The notes beneath the pieces are model-generated. The model was not told the DNA's origin. It was given only the letters and a program-made list of their open reading frames with translations, and did not search any database. The position numbers were made by a program, and so were the translations under genes. A stretch of 64,000 nt of DNA from Nonomuraea gerenzanensis (lineage in GTDB: Bacteria; Actinomycetota; Actinomycetes; Streptosporangiales; Streptosporangiaceae), in NCBI RefSeq assembly GCF_020215645.1, contig NZ_CP084058.1, positions 2,604,001 to 2,668,000 on the forward strand. Reading direction: 5' to 3'. Position 1 is the stretch's first letter, and each line of letters opens with the position of its first letter. Below are positions 54,842 to 63,333 of the stretch, piece by piece.

Positions 54842-56127
54842 CAGCTTCCTTCCTTGCGCAGCCGGCTCGTCCGCTCGGAGCCGGCGTCCAGCTCGATCTC
54901 GTCGGCCTTGTCGACGTTCCTGCGCAGCCGCGCCGTGCCCGTGGCCGGGTCCACCTCCACGACCTTGTCGAGCAGCCTGGCGGTGTCCTCGCGGCCCGAG
55001 TCCTCGGCGAGCTGCCGCGCCCTGGCCAGGCGGGCGGTGGCGGTCTCGACGTCACCCATGGCACGCAGGCTGAGCCCGTCCTGGATGAGCTCGTGCAGCT
55101 CGGCCTGGCCCGTGTAGTGGGCGACCTTCCTGTTGATGCGGGTGGACTGCGCCAGGTCGTCGGTCCACTGGGCCAGCACGTTGCCGGTGGCCAGGACGTC
55201 CTGCGTGTCGGGGCGGACCAGCTTGACCCAGCCGGCCCTGATCTCCTGCCCGATCTGCCCGGGCGGCACCTCGACGCAGACGTGGTACTCGCGCTCCTCG
55301 TTGCCCCAGGAACCGGTCGGGTAGTCGCCGGTCAGCGGGTTGACGTCGGTGCGCTTGCCGGTCAGGTCGAGCAGCGTGGGGGAGACCTGCTTGACGAACT
55401 TCAGCCGCGCCGTCTGCGGCACCCACACCCGCAGCGACAGCTCGGCCACGGTCTTGCTCATCGAGGTCTGCGTGAGCCGGCGGAAGAACTCCGGCAGGTC
55501 CCCCTGGTTGCGCACGTAGTCGAAGGAGCCGAGCATCGCCTCGGCCACCTTGCGCAGCTCGGCCGGCACCCAGTCCTCGCCGACGCCCAGGCTGTCGCAG
55601 ACGAACTTGCCGCTCCACCCCGCCAGCACGGAGGCGAACACCTCGGGGCGCTCGTTGTTCTGCCCGTCGGTCATGAGGATCGCGTGCCTGATCGCCGAGG
55701 GGTGCGCGGTGAGCAGGTGCCCGGCCAGCTTGAGCCACTCGCCGATCGCGGTGCCGCCGTGCGCGGTCAGCCGGCTGATCGCCCGCTCCGCCTCGGCCCT
55801 GGTCGCGCCGTTGGCCTTGACCAGGTTGGCGTTGCCGCCGGGGTAGACGACCGTGGCCCGCTCCGTCCCGGCCACCACCGCGAAGTACACGCCGTCGCGC
55901 AGCGTCCGCACGGCGGCGGCCGCCGCCTGCCGCGCCTCGCGGATCTTGCTGCCGCTCATCGAGCCGGACGTGTCAATGATGATCACTTCGGCCGCCTCGG
56001 CGGGCACGGACTGCGTGACCGCCGCGCCCGTGGAGCCGATGGTGAGGATGGCGTGCACCTCACGGCCGTCAAGGGGGAGGTACTTGTTCTGGTCGATGTT
56101 CAGCGTGAAAGCGGGCTGGTCACCCAT
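54841..56127 (-). CDS. vWA-domain protein
   Basis: A 428-residue soluble protein with an N-terminal beta-sandwich and a central von Willebrand A domain (about residues 45-220). The metal-ion adhesion site is complete: DTSGSMSGSK (about 50-59), HGGTAIGEW, and LMTDGQNNE. A C-terminal helical region follows (about 310-428), with VPQTARLKFVKQ and a late LARARQLAEDSGRED segment that may be helical repeats. No signal or membrane segment is present. It lies between the PP2C and FHA genes and overlaps the PP2C end by eight bases, so a structural link with the kinase/phosphatase pair is likely. Confidence 0.9.
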   Translation of the reverse strand: MGDQPAFTLNIDQNKYLPLDGREVHAILTIGSTGAAVTQSVPAEAAEVIIIDTSGSMSGSKIREARQAAAAAVRTLRDGVYFAVVAGTERATVVYPGGNANLVKANGATRAEAERAISRLTAHGGTAIGEWLKLAGHLLTAHPSAIRHAILMTDGQNNERPEVFASVLAGWSGKFVCDSLGVGEDWVPAELRKVAEAMLGSFDYVRNQGDLPEFFRRLTQTSMSKTVAELSLRVWVPQTARLKFVKQVSPTLLDLTGKRTDVNPLTGDYPTGSWGNEEREYHVCVEVPPGQIGQEIRAGWVKLVRPDTQDVLATGNVLAQWTDDLAQSTRINRKVAHYTGQAELHELIQDGLSLRAMGDVETATARLARARQLAEDSGREDTARLLDKVVEVDPATGTARLRRNVDKADEIELDAGSERTSRLRKEGS

Positions 56128-57088
56128 GCGCTTCTCCTAGGGGGATCAAGGCGATCGTCACGTTGTCCTGGCCGCCGCGGCTCAGCGCGTGGCGCAACAT
56201 CTCGCGGGCCAGCTCCAGGGGGGTCCCCGTGCGGGGGAAGTCGTAGCCGTCCAGGTAGCGCCACAGGCCGTCGCTGCAGACCAGCAGCAGGCCGGGCGTG
56301 CCGGGGGCGAGCGTGCGGACGTGCGGGCCCGCGTCCTCGGCGTCGGCGCCGAGCCACGCGGTGATCTCGCCGGTCTCCACCGTGTCGTCCCGCGTCAGCG
56401 GCGTGCCCGAAGGCAGCAGGTACGCCCGCGTGTCACCGGCCCAGGCGAGCGTGACCCCGCCGTCCGGCCGCACGACGGCGGCGATGTAGGTGCAGGCGGG
56501 GGCGTCGTCCAGGGAGGTCGCCAGCTTGGTCACGGCGCGGCCGGCCAGCTCGAACGCCTCCTCGTGCGGCAGGCCCCTGGCCAGGGCGGCCGAGGCCGTC
56601 TCGACGGCCGCCGCCGAGGCCTCGTCGGCTCTGGGCGAGTTGCTGACGCCGTCGCACACCACGGTCACGACCGTGCCGTCCGCCTCCAGCAGCGCCATCG
56701 CGTCCTCGTTGCGCCCGCGCCGCAGCCCCTTGTCGGTCAGCGCCGCGGCCTGCCTGCCCGCGCCGCCGGGGAGCACGAGCTCGGCGTGGTCGCGGCCGGT
56801 GGGCTGGCGGGCGCCGCACCGCTCGCAGTACCCCTCCGCGTCCACGGCCGCCGCGCCGCACGTGGCGCAGGCGGGGGCGCCCAGGGCGTGGCCGCACGCC
56901 TCGCAGTAGCTGTCGCCCGGCAGCACCGGCGCCTCACACACCGGACACACACCCGCGGCCGTGCCGGTGTCCGCGCCGGTGTCCGCGCCGGTGTCCGCGC
57001 CGGTGTCCGCGCCGGTGTCCGCGCCCGTGCCGGTGTCCGCGCCCGCGCCCGCAGCGGTGCCTGCGCCCTCGCCCGCGTCCGTGTTCAC
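56120..57088 (-). CDS. PP2C-type Ser/Thr phosphatase with zinc ribbons
   Basis: A 322-residue protein phosphatase. The N-terminal linker (residues 1 to about 40) is a run of DTGA repeats encoded by a 12-bp tandem repeat. Two zinc ribbons follow: CPVCEAPVLPGDSYCEACG (about 45-63) and CATCGAAAVDAEGYCERCG (about 69-87). The PP2C domain has the metal-binding motifs RGRNEDAMALL, VVCDGVSN, LLVCSDGLW and QDNVTIALI. It should reverse phosphorylation by the PknG kinase encoded just upstream in the operon. The GTG at 57088 overlaps the pknG stop. Confidence 0.93.
   Translation of the reverse strand: MNTDAGEGAGTAAGAGADTGTGADTGADTGADTGADTGADTGTAAGVCPVCEAPVLPGDSYCEACGHALGAPACATCGAAAVDAEGYCERCGARQPTGRDHAELVLPGGAGRQAAALTDKGLRRGRNEDAMALLEADGTVVTVVCDGVSNSPRADEASAAAVETASAALARGLPHEEAFELAGRAVTKLATSLDDAPACTYIAAVVRPDGGVTLAWAGDTRAYLLPSGTPLTRDDTVETGEITAWLGADAEDAGPHVRTLAPGTPGLLLVCSDGLWRYLDGYDFPRTGTPLELAREMLRHALSRGGQDNVTIALIPLGEAHG
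56963..57040 (-). repeat. 12-bp tandem repeat inside the phosphatase gene
   Basis: The unit GCCGGTGTCCGC (plus strand) is repeated perfectly five times at 56963-57022, with one more copy at 57029-57040 after a gap. It encodes DTGA units in the flexible N-terminal linker of the phosphatase. Because the unit is a multiple of three, copy-number changes keep the frame. Confidence 0.9.
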
Positions 57089-59235
57089 AGCCACGTCCTC
57101 GGCCGTACGGCGTTCGCCTGGTCGATCAGCGCGTGCCGCTCGGCGCGGGACTCGGCCGCCACCGCCAGCCTGCGGTAGAGGGACTCCAGCCGCCGCCGCA
57201 GCCCCGTCTCGGTGAACGGCGCGTCGGCCAGCCGCACGTCCTTGGGCGGCGGCGCGTTGTTCTCCAGCCAGGCCAGCGCCCCGCTCAGCACCTCCGCCAC
57301 GAGCAGGTCGCGGCGGCGCGGATCGAGGTCGGCCTGGTTGGTCACCCGCTCCACCGCGCCCACCAGGTCGGCGGCCCGCACCGTGCCGGGATCGGGCCGC
57401 CGCACCACCGAGGCCGCCAGCGCCACCTGCGCCGCCACCCGGTAGACCGACGAGGCGGGCACCTCGTCCAGCGCGCCCATCCGGCCCGACCTGGCCAGCC
57501 CGAACGCCGCGCTGACGTAGGCGCGGTCGGTCCGCCAGACCAGGTCGTACCAGGAGGCGGCCGGCTTGCCCGCCAGCTCCAGCGCGAACGCCAGCGCGAG
57601 CTTGGGCGCCGTCTCGCCCGGCAGCGTGGACAGGCAGGCGTCGAAGTGGTGCACCGCCTGCCCCGCCTGGCCGGTGGACAGCGCCAGCACCCCGCGGTAC
57701 CAGGTGACCCGCCAGTCGCCCGGCAGCTCGCGGTCGAGCTCGTCCAGCGCGGCGGGCGCCTCGGCCGCGCCCGACTCGGCCAGCAGCCTGACCCGCATGA
57801 GCCTGGTCTCGGGGGTCGGCGGCATGGCGGCGAGCTGGTCGATCAGCTCCCTGCCGTCGCGCCCGATCAGCCCGGCCAGCGAGCCCGCCGCCGGGTCGAG
57901 CGGGTCCACCAGCGGCACCGGCAGCGACCGCGCCGCCGCCACCGGGTCGAGCGGCCCGAACACCTCCTGCCGTGACTCCGCCAGCGCCGTCCCGACCGCC
58001 CTGCGCTCCGGCCCGAACAACGTCGAGAGCGCGGGGTAGGGCACCCCGTCCTCCAGCGCGCTGACCTCCCGCAGCACGCCGACGAGCTGCTCCTCCATCT
58101 CCTCGGCGCTCTGGAACCGCTCGGCCGGGTCGATGGCTGCGGCCCTGTGCAGCAGCCGCGTGAACGACGGATGCCCGCAGTCCACCGGCAGCGGGCTGGC
58201 CACGCCGCCCTTGGCCGGGCTCCATCCCGGCACCGCCAGCACCGCCAGCGTCCTGGCCACGGTGTAGAGGTCGGTGTCCACCGACGCCGGCATCGTGTCC
58301 AGCTCGGGGGCGTGGTAGCCGACCGTGCCCCACGACGAGCCCACCGGCGAGCCGAACGGCTGCACCGCGCCCATGTCGATGAGCTTGAGCCGCTTGCCGA
58401 CCCGGATCACGTTCGCGGGCTTGAGGTCGCAGTAGACCTTCTGGTTCTCGTGCATGTACGCGAACGCGTGCAGGATCTCCCTGCCGTACATGAGCGCCTC
58501 GCGCAGTGGCAGCGTGCCCTGGCGGCGCAGCTCGTGCAGCGACTGGCCGCCGACGTACTCCATGACGATGTAGCCGTGACCGGCGGAGCGCTGGAAGTTG
58601 TGGATCTTGACGATGTTCGGGTGGTCGAGCGTGGTCAGGAACTTGCGCTCGGCCTCCGCCGCCGCGATCGCCTCCGGGTCCATGGTGTTGAGCAGTCCCT
58701 TGAGCACCACCCAGCGGCCGTCGAGGTTCTCGTCGGAGGCCAGGTAGATCCAGCCGAGCCCGCCGTGCGCCAGGCAGCCCAGCACCCGGTACTGGCCGGC
58801 GACCAGGTCGCCCTTGTCCAGCTTGGGGGTGAAGGAGAACTGGGTGCGGCAGTGCGGGCAGAACCCGTCCGTCAGCCCCGGCCGCCCGTCGCGGGAGCGG
58901 CCCACCGGCTTGCCGCACGCCGGGTTGGCGCAGTAGCGCTTGTCCTCGGGCACCTCCGGGTCCGCCATGACGGCGGTGGCCGGGTCGCGGTAGGGGACGG
59001 AGGGCAGGTCGGCGACGGTGGCCAGCACGCCGGCCCGCGACCTGCCGCTGCTCACCGGGCCGCTCACCGGCCTGCTGCTCACGGGGCGGGTCTGCACGGG
59101 CGCCGAGGGCGACGCGGACGGCGACGCGGACGGTGCCGGGGTGTGGGCGGGTGACGAGGCCGCCGCGTGGCCGCAGAGGTCGCAGTAGCCTTCCTCGATC
59201 GTCCCGGTGCAGCCGGGCTGCGCGCAGCGGGTCAT
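57085..59235 (-). CDS. pknG: PknG-type Ser/Thr protein kinase
   Basis: A 716-residue soluble kinase. An N-terminal zinc ribbon CAQPGCTGTIEEGYCDLCG (residues 4-22) precedes a Ser/Pro-rich linker and a second, rubredoxin-like CxxC pair, RYCANPACGKPV and FCPHC (about 95-130). The kinase domain spans about 150-400: VVLKGLLN gives the Lys, VYCDLKPANV the catalytic Asp near 270, and LIDMGAV takes the place of DFG. The C-terminal 300 residues are helical, in the TPR arrangement that PknG uses for dimerisation. No membrane segment is present, as for PknG. It is encoded with GlnX and GlnH, its known regulators in mycobacteria and corynebacteria. The ATG overlaps the coiled-coil gene stop. Confidence 0.95.
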   Translation of the reverse strand: MTRCAQPGCTGTIEEGYCDLCGHAAASSPAHTPAPSASPSASPSAPVQTRPVSSRPVSGPVSSGRSRAGVLATVADLPSVPYRDPATAVMADPEVPEDKRYCANPACGKPVGRSRDGRPGLTDGFCPHCRTQFSFTPKLDKGDLVAGQYRVLGCLAHGGLGWIYLASDENLDGRWVVLKGLLNTMDPEAIAAAEAERKFLTTLDHPNIVKIHNFQRSAGHGYIVMEYVGGQSLHELRRQGTLPLREALMYGREILHAFAYMHENQKVYCDLKPANVIRVGKRLKLIDMGAVQPFGSPVGSSWGTVGYHAPELDTMPASVDTDLYTVARTLAVLAVPGWSPAKGGVASPLPVDCGHPSFTRLLHRAAAIDPAERFQSAEEMEEQLVGVLREVSALEDGVPYPALSTLFGPERRAVGTALAESRQEVFGPLDPVAAARSLPVPLVDPLDPAAGSLAGLIGRDGRELIDQLAAMPPTPETRLMRVRLLAESGAAEAPAALDELDRELPGDWRVTWYRGVLALSTGQAGQAVHHFDACLSTLPGETAPKLALAFALELAGKPAASWYDLVWRTDRAYVSAAFGLARSGRMGALDEVPASSVYRVAAQVALAASVVRRPDPGTVRAADLVGAVERVTNQADLDPRRRDLLVAEVLSGALAWLENNAPPPKDVRLADAPFTETGLRRRLESLYRRLAVAAESRAERHALIDQANAVRPRTWL

Positions 59236-60416
59236 CGCGTACCTCCGGAGATCGCGCGCTGGTAGTTCTCGACGGCCGCGGCCGCCCTCGTCAGGTCGCA
59301 GGGCGCGCTCCACAACAGCGCGCGCGCCCGCTCGTACAGCTCCAGGGCGGCCGGATCCTCGGCCAGGCCCTTGCGCACGGCCATCACCTGGCAGGCGCCG
59401 AGCCGGCCGCGCAGCTCGTCGCGCCGGCCGACCAGCCCGTAGAGCGCCTTGGCCGTGGCCAGCGCCTGCTCGGCGGCCGTGCGGGCGTTCTGCTCCAGGG
59501 CCGCCAGCCGCTTGGCGCGCTGCACCCAGGTGTCGGCGGAGGTGTCGAGCGCGTCCAGCGCCTCGGCCAGGCCGTCCACCCTGCTGCGCGGCTGCGCCTG
59601 CGGCGGCAGGGCGATCTTCACGACCACCGCGCCGTGCGCCAGCCTGGTCTCGCTCTCGGCCGCGCGCACCTGGTCGAGCGCGGCCAGCAGGTTCTCGCGG
59701 CGCCTGGCGTACTCGCCCTTGACCACGAGCGCCAGCTCGGCCTCGGCGCGCAGGCCCGCCAGCAGGCGGGCCAGGCGGTCGAGGTCCTGCTCGACGGAGG
59801 CGCCCAGCGGGTCCTCGACCACCGTGGCGCGGATCCGGCGCAGCTCGGCCTCCTGGTCGGCGGGGCCGGTCGTCTCGCCCAGCTCGCGCTCCAGCTCTCT
59901 GATCCGGCGCAGGTCGGCCTCGGCGTCGTCGAGGCGGGGCAGCACCGAGTTCCACACGGCGTCGATGTCGTTGAGTGTGCCCGTGACCTCGCGGAAGGCG
60001 GTGTCCATCCGCGTCACGGCCTCGTCCAGCGTCAGCCGCTCGTCCGCCTGGGGCAGCAGCGAGCGCTGCTCGACCGGCTTGGCCGCGGCGCGCACCACCA
60101 CGGACGCGCCTCCCAGCAGCTCCGTGAGCCGGGCGAGCTGGTCGGCGCCCAGGCGGGCGCGGGCGGCCCTGACTTGCTCGGCCTCACGCAGCACCGCGCG
60201 GTAGGCGTCGTTCAGCGACCAGAGCGCGGTCAGTGCCTCCTGAGCGCAGGCCCAGCGCCGCTCGGTCGCCCCCCGTAAGGACGCCCCCTTGATCAGCTGG
60301 TAGGTGGTATGTGATTCGAGATCGAGCAGGTCGCCTGAGATACGGTCGCGCTCGTCCGCGCGGGCACGAAGCGCATGCTCTGCGCCTTCCCTGCTCATTG
60401 GTGGTCCCAGGCTCAT
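59232..60416 (-). CDS. Coiled-coil protein leading the PknG operon
   Basis: A 394-residue cytosolic protein that is nearly all helical and rich in Leu, Ala, Arg and Glu, with long coiled-coil stretches (for example about residues 80-110 and 150-290). No enzyme motif is seen. The start at 60416 is four bases after GGGGAG; GTG at 60419 and an ATG seven codons later are alternatives. It is the first gene of the seven-gene operon and overlaps pknG by four bases. A scaffold or bundling role for the kinase complex is possible, by position only. No family is recognised. Confidence 0.8.
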   Translation of the reverse strand: MSLGPPMSREGAEHALRARADERDRISGDLLDLESHTTYQLIKGASLRGATERRWACAQEALTALWSLNDAYRAVLREAEQVRAARARLGADQLARLTELLGGASVVVRAAAKPVEQRSLLPQADERLTLDEAVTRMDTAFREVTGTLNDIDAVWNSVLPRLDDAEADLRRIRELERELGETTGPADQEAELRRIRATVVEDPLGASVEQDLDRLARLLAGLRAEAELALVVKGEYARRRENLLAALDQVRAAESETRLAHGAVVVKIALPPQAQPRSRVDGLAEALDALDTSADTWVQRAKRLAALEQNARTAAEQALATAKALYGLVGRRDELRGRLGACQVMAVRKGLAEDPAALELYERARALLWSAPCDLTRAAAAVENYQRAISGGTR

Positions 60417-60575
60417 CACGCTCCCCGTGAAGAGGCCCCCCGATGCCCCCGTTATACCCGCCTAACGGCGGGTTCGCGGGCTTTAGTTCCTTTGGCTCGG
60501 GGGTACCCCTGACTTGTCCCTGATTGAACCCCGGGTCGCCTGCAAACCGCTTAACGATCTCTTAGCGTCTTGTGC

Positions 60576-60734
60576 ATGGGACGCATACTTCTGATCGTGG
60601 CGGCCGTCGTGGCCGCGCTCATGCTGCTCGGCCCCCTGGTGGGCTTCGCTCTCACGCTGCTCAAGTGGGGGCTCGTCATCGGCGCCGTCGTGCTCGGCGT
60701 CATGTTCCTGTCGAAGTGGCTCAAGAGGACATAG
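60576..60734 (+). CDS. Small membrane protein, 52 residues
   Basis: A short frame with two membrane helices (residues about 3-25 and 28-46) and a basic end (KWLKRT). The N terminus is MGRILLIVAAVVAAL. It lies on the plus strand in the 347-bp gap between the coiled-coil gene and the glycosidase gene, and its sequence is fully hydrophobic with a sensible topology. No strong ribosome binding site is seen, so the translation start is uncertain. Small proteins of this type occur widely near stress genes; the function is unknown. Confidence 0.5.
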   Translation: MGRILLIVAAVVAALMLLGPLVGFALTLLKWGLVIGAVVLGVMFLSKWLKRT

Positions 60735-60766
60735 CTTCCTGACACTTCCCCAGTCATAGTTGGGTG

Positions 60767-62041
60767 ATGGAGGCGCGGCCCGCGGTAGACGATGCCGCGC
60801 TCGGGCGTGAGGCGCTGGCCGTGCTCGAGGCGAACTGGACGGGTGCGGGCACCGTGCCCGCACCAGGGCTCTATCCCCACCAGTGGAGCTGGGACTCCGC
60901 GTTCGTCGTGATCGGCCTGGCCAGGCATCGGCCGGACCGGGCCCGCGACGAGCTGCTCAGCCTGCTGCGGGGGCAGTGGGCGACAGGGATGGTGCCGCAC
61001 ATCGTCTTCCACACGCGGGAGGCGTACTTCCCCGGGCCGTCCGTGTGGCGCTCGCAGGAGCACGACGCCGCGCCGCACGTGCTCACCTCGGGGCTCACCT
61101 CGCCACCGCTGCACGCGCTGGCGCTGTGGTGGCTCTACCGGCACACGGGCGACGCCGCGTTCGTCAGGAAGGCGTACCCGGCGCTGGCCGCCCAGCACGA
61201 GTACCTCGCCACCGCGCGCGACCTCGGCGGCGCGGGGCTGGCCGCGATCGTGCACCCCTGGGAGTCGGGCATGGACGACAGCCCCGCCTGGGACGCGCCG
61301 CTCGACGCGCTGCCCGTGATCAGGTACGGCTACCGCAACGTCGAGATGGACGAGCGCCACCCCGACAGCGACCACGACCGCTACGTCTGGCTGGCCATGC
61401 GCTACCGCGACGCCGGCTACAGCCACGAGTACCTGCGCGACGAGCATCCGTTCGCCGTCGAGGACCCGATGTTCAACGGCATCTGGCTGGCCTCCTGCCA
61501 GGCCATGGCCGAGCTGGCCCCGCTGGCGGGCGCCGACCCGGTGCCCCACGCCGAGCACGCCGAGCGCCTCAGGCAGGCGATGCTCGACCGCCTGTGGGAC
61601 GGCTGCTTCTACTCCAGGGACCTGCGGGCCGGGCGGCTCATCCGGGTGTGCACCGTCGGCGCGTTCGGGCCGCTGCTGGACCCGGGCCTGCCCGCCGACC
61701 GCCTGCACGCCGCCGTGGAGATGCTGGAGTCGGCCAGGTTCATGGGCGCCACCGGCTATCCCGTGCCGAGCTGCGAGATCCGCGCCTCCCAGTTCGACCG
61801 CACGCGCTACTGGCGCGGCCCCTCCTGGGTGAACACCAACTGGCTGCTGCGCCGCGCCGCCGCCGTGCACTCGCTGGACCACCTCGGCCAGCAGCTCACC
61901 AACGGCACCCTGCGCCTGGTCCGGCAGGCGGGCTTCCGCGAGTGCTTCGACCCCTTCGACGGCAGCGGCCGGGGCTGCCGGGACTTCTCCTGGAGCGCGG
62001 CGCTCACCCTGGATCTGCTCGCCGATAACGTAGGGGAATGA
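60767..62041 (+). CDS. MGH1/GH63-like glycoside hydrolase
   Basis: A 424-residue (alpha/alpha)6-barrel hydrolase of the mannosylglycerate/glucosylglycerate hydrolase-like type. Typical segments are PGLYPHQWSWDSAFVVIGL (residues about 30-48) and VHPWESGMDDSPAWD (about 163-177), with the general acid Asp, and the C-terminal FREC-x-x-PFDGSG region where a Glu serves as base. The ATG at 60767 or the GTG one codon before is the start. It is coupled (overlap of four bases) to the next hypothetical gene. The natural substrate may be a compatible-solute glycoside, which is inferred from the family. Confidence 0.82.
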   Translation: MEARPAVDDAALGREALAVLEANWTGAGTVPAPGLYPHQWSWDSAFVVIGLARHRPDRARDELLSLLRGQWATGMVPHIVFHTREAYFPGPSVWRSQEHDAAPHVLTSGLTSPPLHALALWWLYRHTGDAAFVRKAYPALAAQHEYLATARDLGGAGLAAIVHPWESGMDDSPAWDAPLDALPVIRYGYRNVEMDERHPDSDHDRYVWLAMRYRDAGYSHEYLRDEHPFAVEDPMFNGIWLASCQAMAELAPLAGADPVPHAEHAERLRQAMLDRLWDGCFYSRDLRAGRLIRVCTVGAFGPLLDPGLPADRLHAAVEMLESARFMGATGYPVPSCEIRASQFDRTRYWRGPSWVNTNWLLRRAAAVHSLDHLGQQLTNGTLRLVRQAGFRECFDPFDGSGRGCRDFSWSAALTLDLLADNVGE

Positions 62042-62511
62042 GCATCTTCCGTCGCCTGCCCGCCGACGTGCGCAAGTCACTGACCATCGAGCGGGGGGAG
62101 CGGGTGCTGACCTTCGCCGAGGGCGCCGACGGCCATGTGGTGGCCACGACTCTCGCCCTGCACCTGTCCGACGGGACCCGGGTGCCGTACGAGGAGATCG
62201 ACAAGGCGTCGTGGGACGAGGAGGGGGTGCGCGTGCTCACCACCGGCGGCGCCCGCCACTTCGAGCGGATCTCCGAGCCGCGCATGCTGCCCGAGACCGT
62301 GCGCGAGCGGGTCAACTCCACGATCGTGGTCAACAAGCACGTCAGCCTGCCCGGCAGGGGCGGGGTGCGGCTGGTCGCGCGCCGGCCGCCCGGTGGCGAG
62401 GTGCTCGGCTGGACGCTCGTCTTCGACGACGGGCTCGACCCGGCGGACCCGGGGCTGCGTGCCCAGGCGGAGCAGGCCCTGGAGGGCGTGCGGCGCAGCA
62501 TGGGGGTCTGA
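62038..62511 (+). CDS. Conserved hypothetical protein
   Basis: A 157-residue soluble protein beginning MSIFRRLPADVRKSL. The middle resembles a PH-like or SH3-like beta domain (DGHVVATTLALHLSDGTRVPYEEIDKA), and the C-terminal half has VNSTIVVNKHVSLPGRGGVRLVARRPPGG. Similar proteins occur in actinobacteria without known role. It overlaps the glycosidase gene start to stop by four bases. Its 3' end lies in a 48-bp tandem repeat. Confidence 0.75.
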   Translation: MSIFRRLPADVRKSLTIERGERVLTFAEGADGHVVATTLALHLSDGTRVPYEEIDKASWDEEGVRVLTTGGARHFERISEPRMLPETVRERVNSTIVVNKHVSLPGRGGVRLVARRPPGGEVLGWTLVFDDGLDPADPGLRAQAEQALEGVRRSMGV

Positions 62512-62600
62512 GAGCGGCTCACGCAGGTGGGGGTGATGCGGTGCGGCATGGGCGTCTGAGCGCGGCTCACGCAGACGAGGGTGATGCGGTGCGGCATGGG
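62489..62600. repeat. 48-bp tandem repeat over a gene 3' end
   Basis: The unit starting TGCGG-x-GC-x-GCATGGG occurs at 62489, 62537 and 62585, exactly 48 bp apart. Units one and two are nearly full and include CTGAG-x-GCGGCTCACGCAG; the third breaks off after 16 bases. Unit one contains the stop of the hypothetical gene at 62509-62511. It is a duplication of its 3' end plus downstream bases. Confidence 0.85.
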
Positions 62601-62677
62601 CCCGGGTCTCAGGCGTGCGGGGGTGTGAGGCCTGTGATGCCCATGCCGCTCCCGCGTGTGCGTCGATCAGCAGGTGA

Positions 62678-62995
62678 TCAATAGGGGATCCCGCTCTCAC
62701 GGGCCTTCTGGTCGGCGACGTCCTCGTCGGGCCAGCCGGTGCCGGTCTCGGGCTGGTGCCCGTCGGAGTGGAGGAACGGGATCCGCTGCTGCAGCGTGTC
62801 CCCCATCCTTGACCGGGCCATCCCCGCGACCCTGGACGCCTGCGCCCCGACCACCCCGGCCACTTGCTGCACCCGGGGATTGTCGGCGACGCGCTGCGCC
62901 GACCGCTTGATCTGCTCGTACCTCTCGTGTCCCGCCCGGCTGCCGAGCACGTAGCCGACGGCCAGGCCGACAGCGAATGTCATCCGATAACGCAT
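62678..62995 (-). CDS. YtxH-like small membrane protein
   Basis: A 105-residue protein. It starts MRYRMTFAVGLAVGYVLGSRAGHERYEQIKR-like, a single membrane helix (residues about 4-20) with the glycine-rich YVLGSRAG motif typical of the YtxH domain. The cytosolic part is helical and Ala/Arg/Gln-rich, and the tail is acidic. A GGAGG lies six bases before the ATG at 62995. YtxH proteins are stress-linked in other bacteria; the function here is unknown. It is divergent from tRNA-Asn. Confidence 0.82.
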   Translation of the reverse strand: MRYRMTFAVGLAVGYVLGSRAGHERYEQIKRSAQRVADNPRVQQVAGVVGAQASRVAGMARSRMGDTLQQRIPFLHSDGHQPETGTGWPDEDVADQKARESGIPY

Positions 62996-63122
62996 CTTGC
63001 ACCTCCGCTGTCTCCGGGCCTACCCCGCTTGCGATGCGACACGCACTCCCGGAGTGCGCTAATCTATTCCTGCGCACGGCGAAGGGGCGAAGAGCCCCGG
63101 CGAAGTGGGCAAACAAGTTCGA

Positions 63123-63194
63123 TCCCGCGTAGCTCAACGGCAGAGCAGCCGGCTGTTAACCGGCAGGTTATAGGTTCGAGTCCTATCGCGGGAG
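63123..63194 (+). tRNA. tRNA-Asn (anticodon GTT)
   Basis: A 72-base cloverleaf. The acceptor stem TCCCGCG pairs with CGCGGGA at 63187-63193, with G63194 as discriminator. The D arm is GCTC-AACGGCA-GAGC. The anticodon loop CTGTTAA presents GTT, and the T arm has GGTTCGAGTCC. CCA is not encoded. It is a single tRNA with its own terminator at 63204-63237. Confidence 0.97.
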
Positions 63195-63203
63195 CTCCTC
63201 GTC

Positions 63204-63237
63204 GAGGCCCCTCTCCTGAGTTCAGGAGAGGGGCCTC
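63204..63237 (+). terminator. Terminator after tRNA-Asn
   Basis: GAGGCCCCTCTCCTGA (63204-63219) pairs fully with TCAGGAGAGGGGCCTC (63222-63237), a 16-bp arm with two central bases, so about 15 bp will pair. It follows the tRNA by nine bases and reads into CGGTCGTT. Confidence 0.9.
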
Positions 63238-63333
63238 GGTCGTTACCGGGCCGGACGGGCGGCATACCTCCGGCATACCGGCTTCTGCTGAGCTGGCTCC
63301 CGAACACCAGCAGATCCCGATACGGAAGCGATC

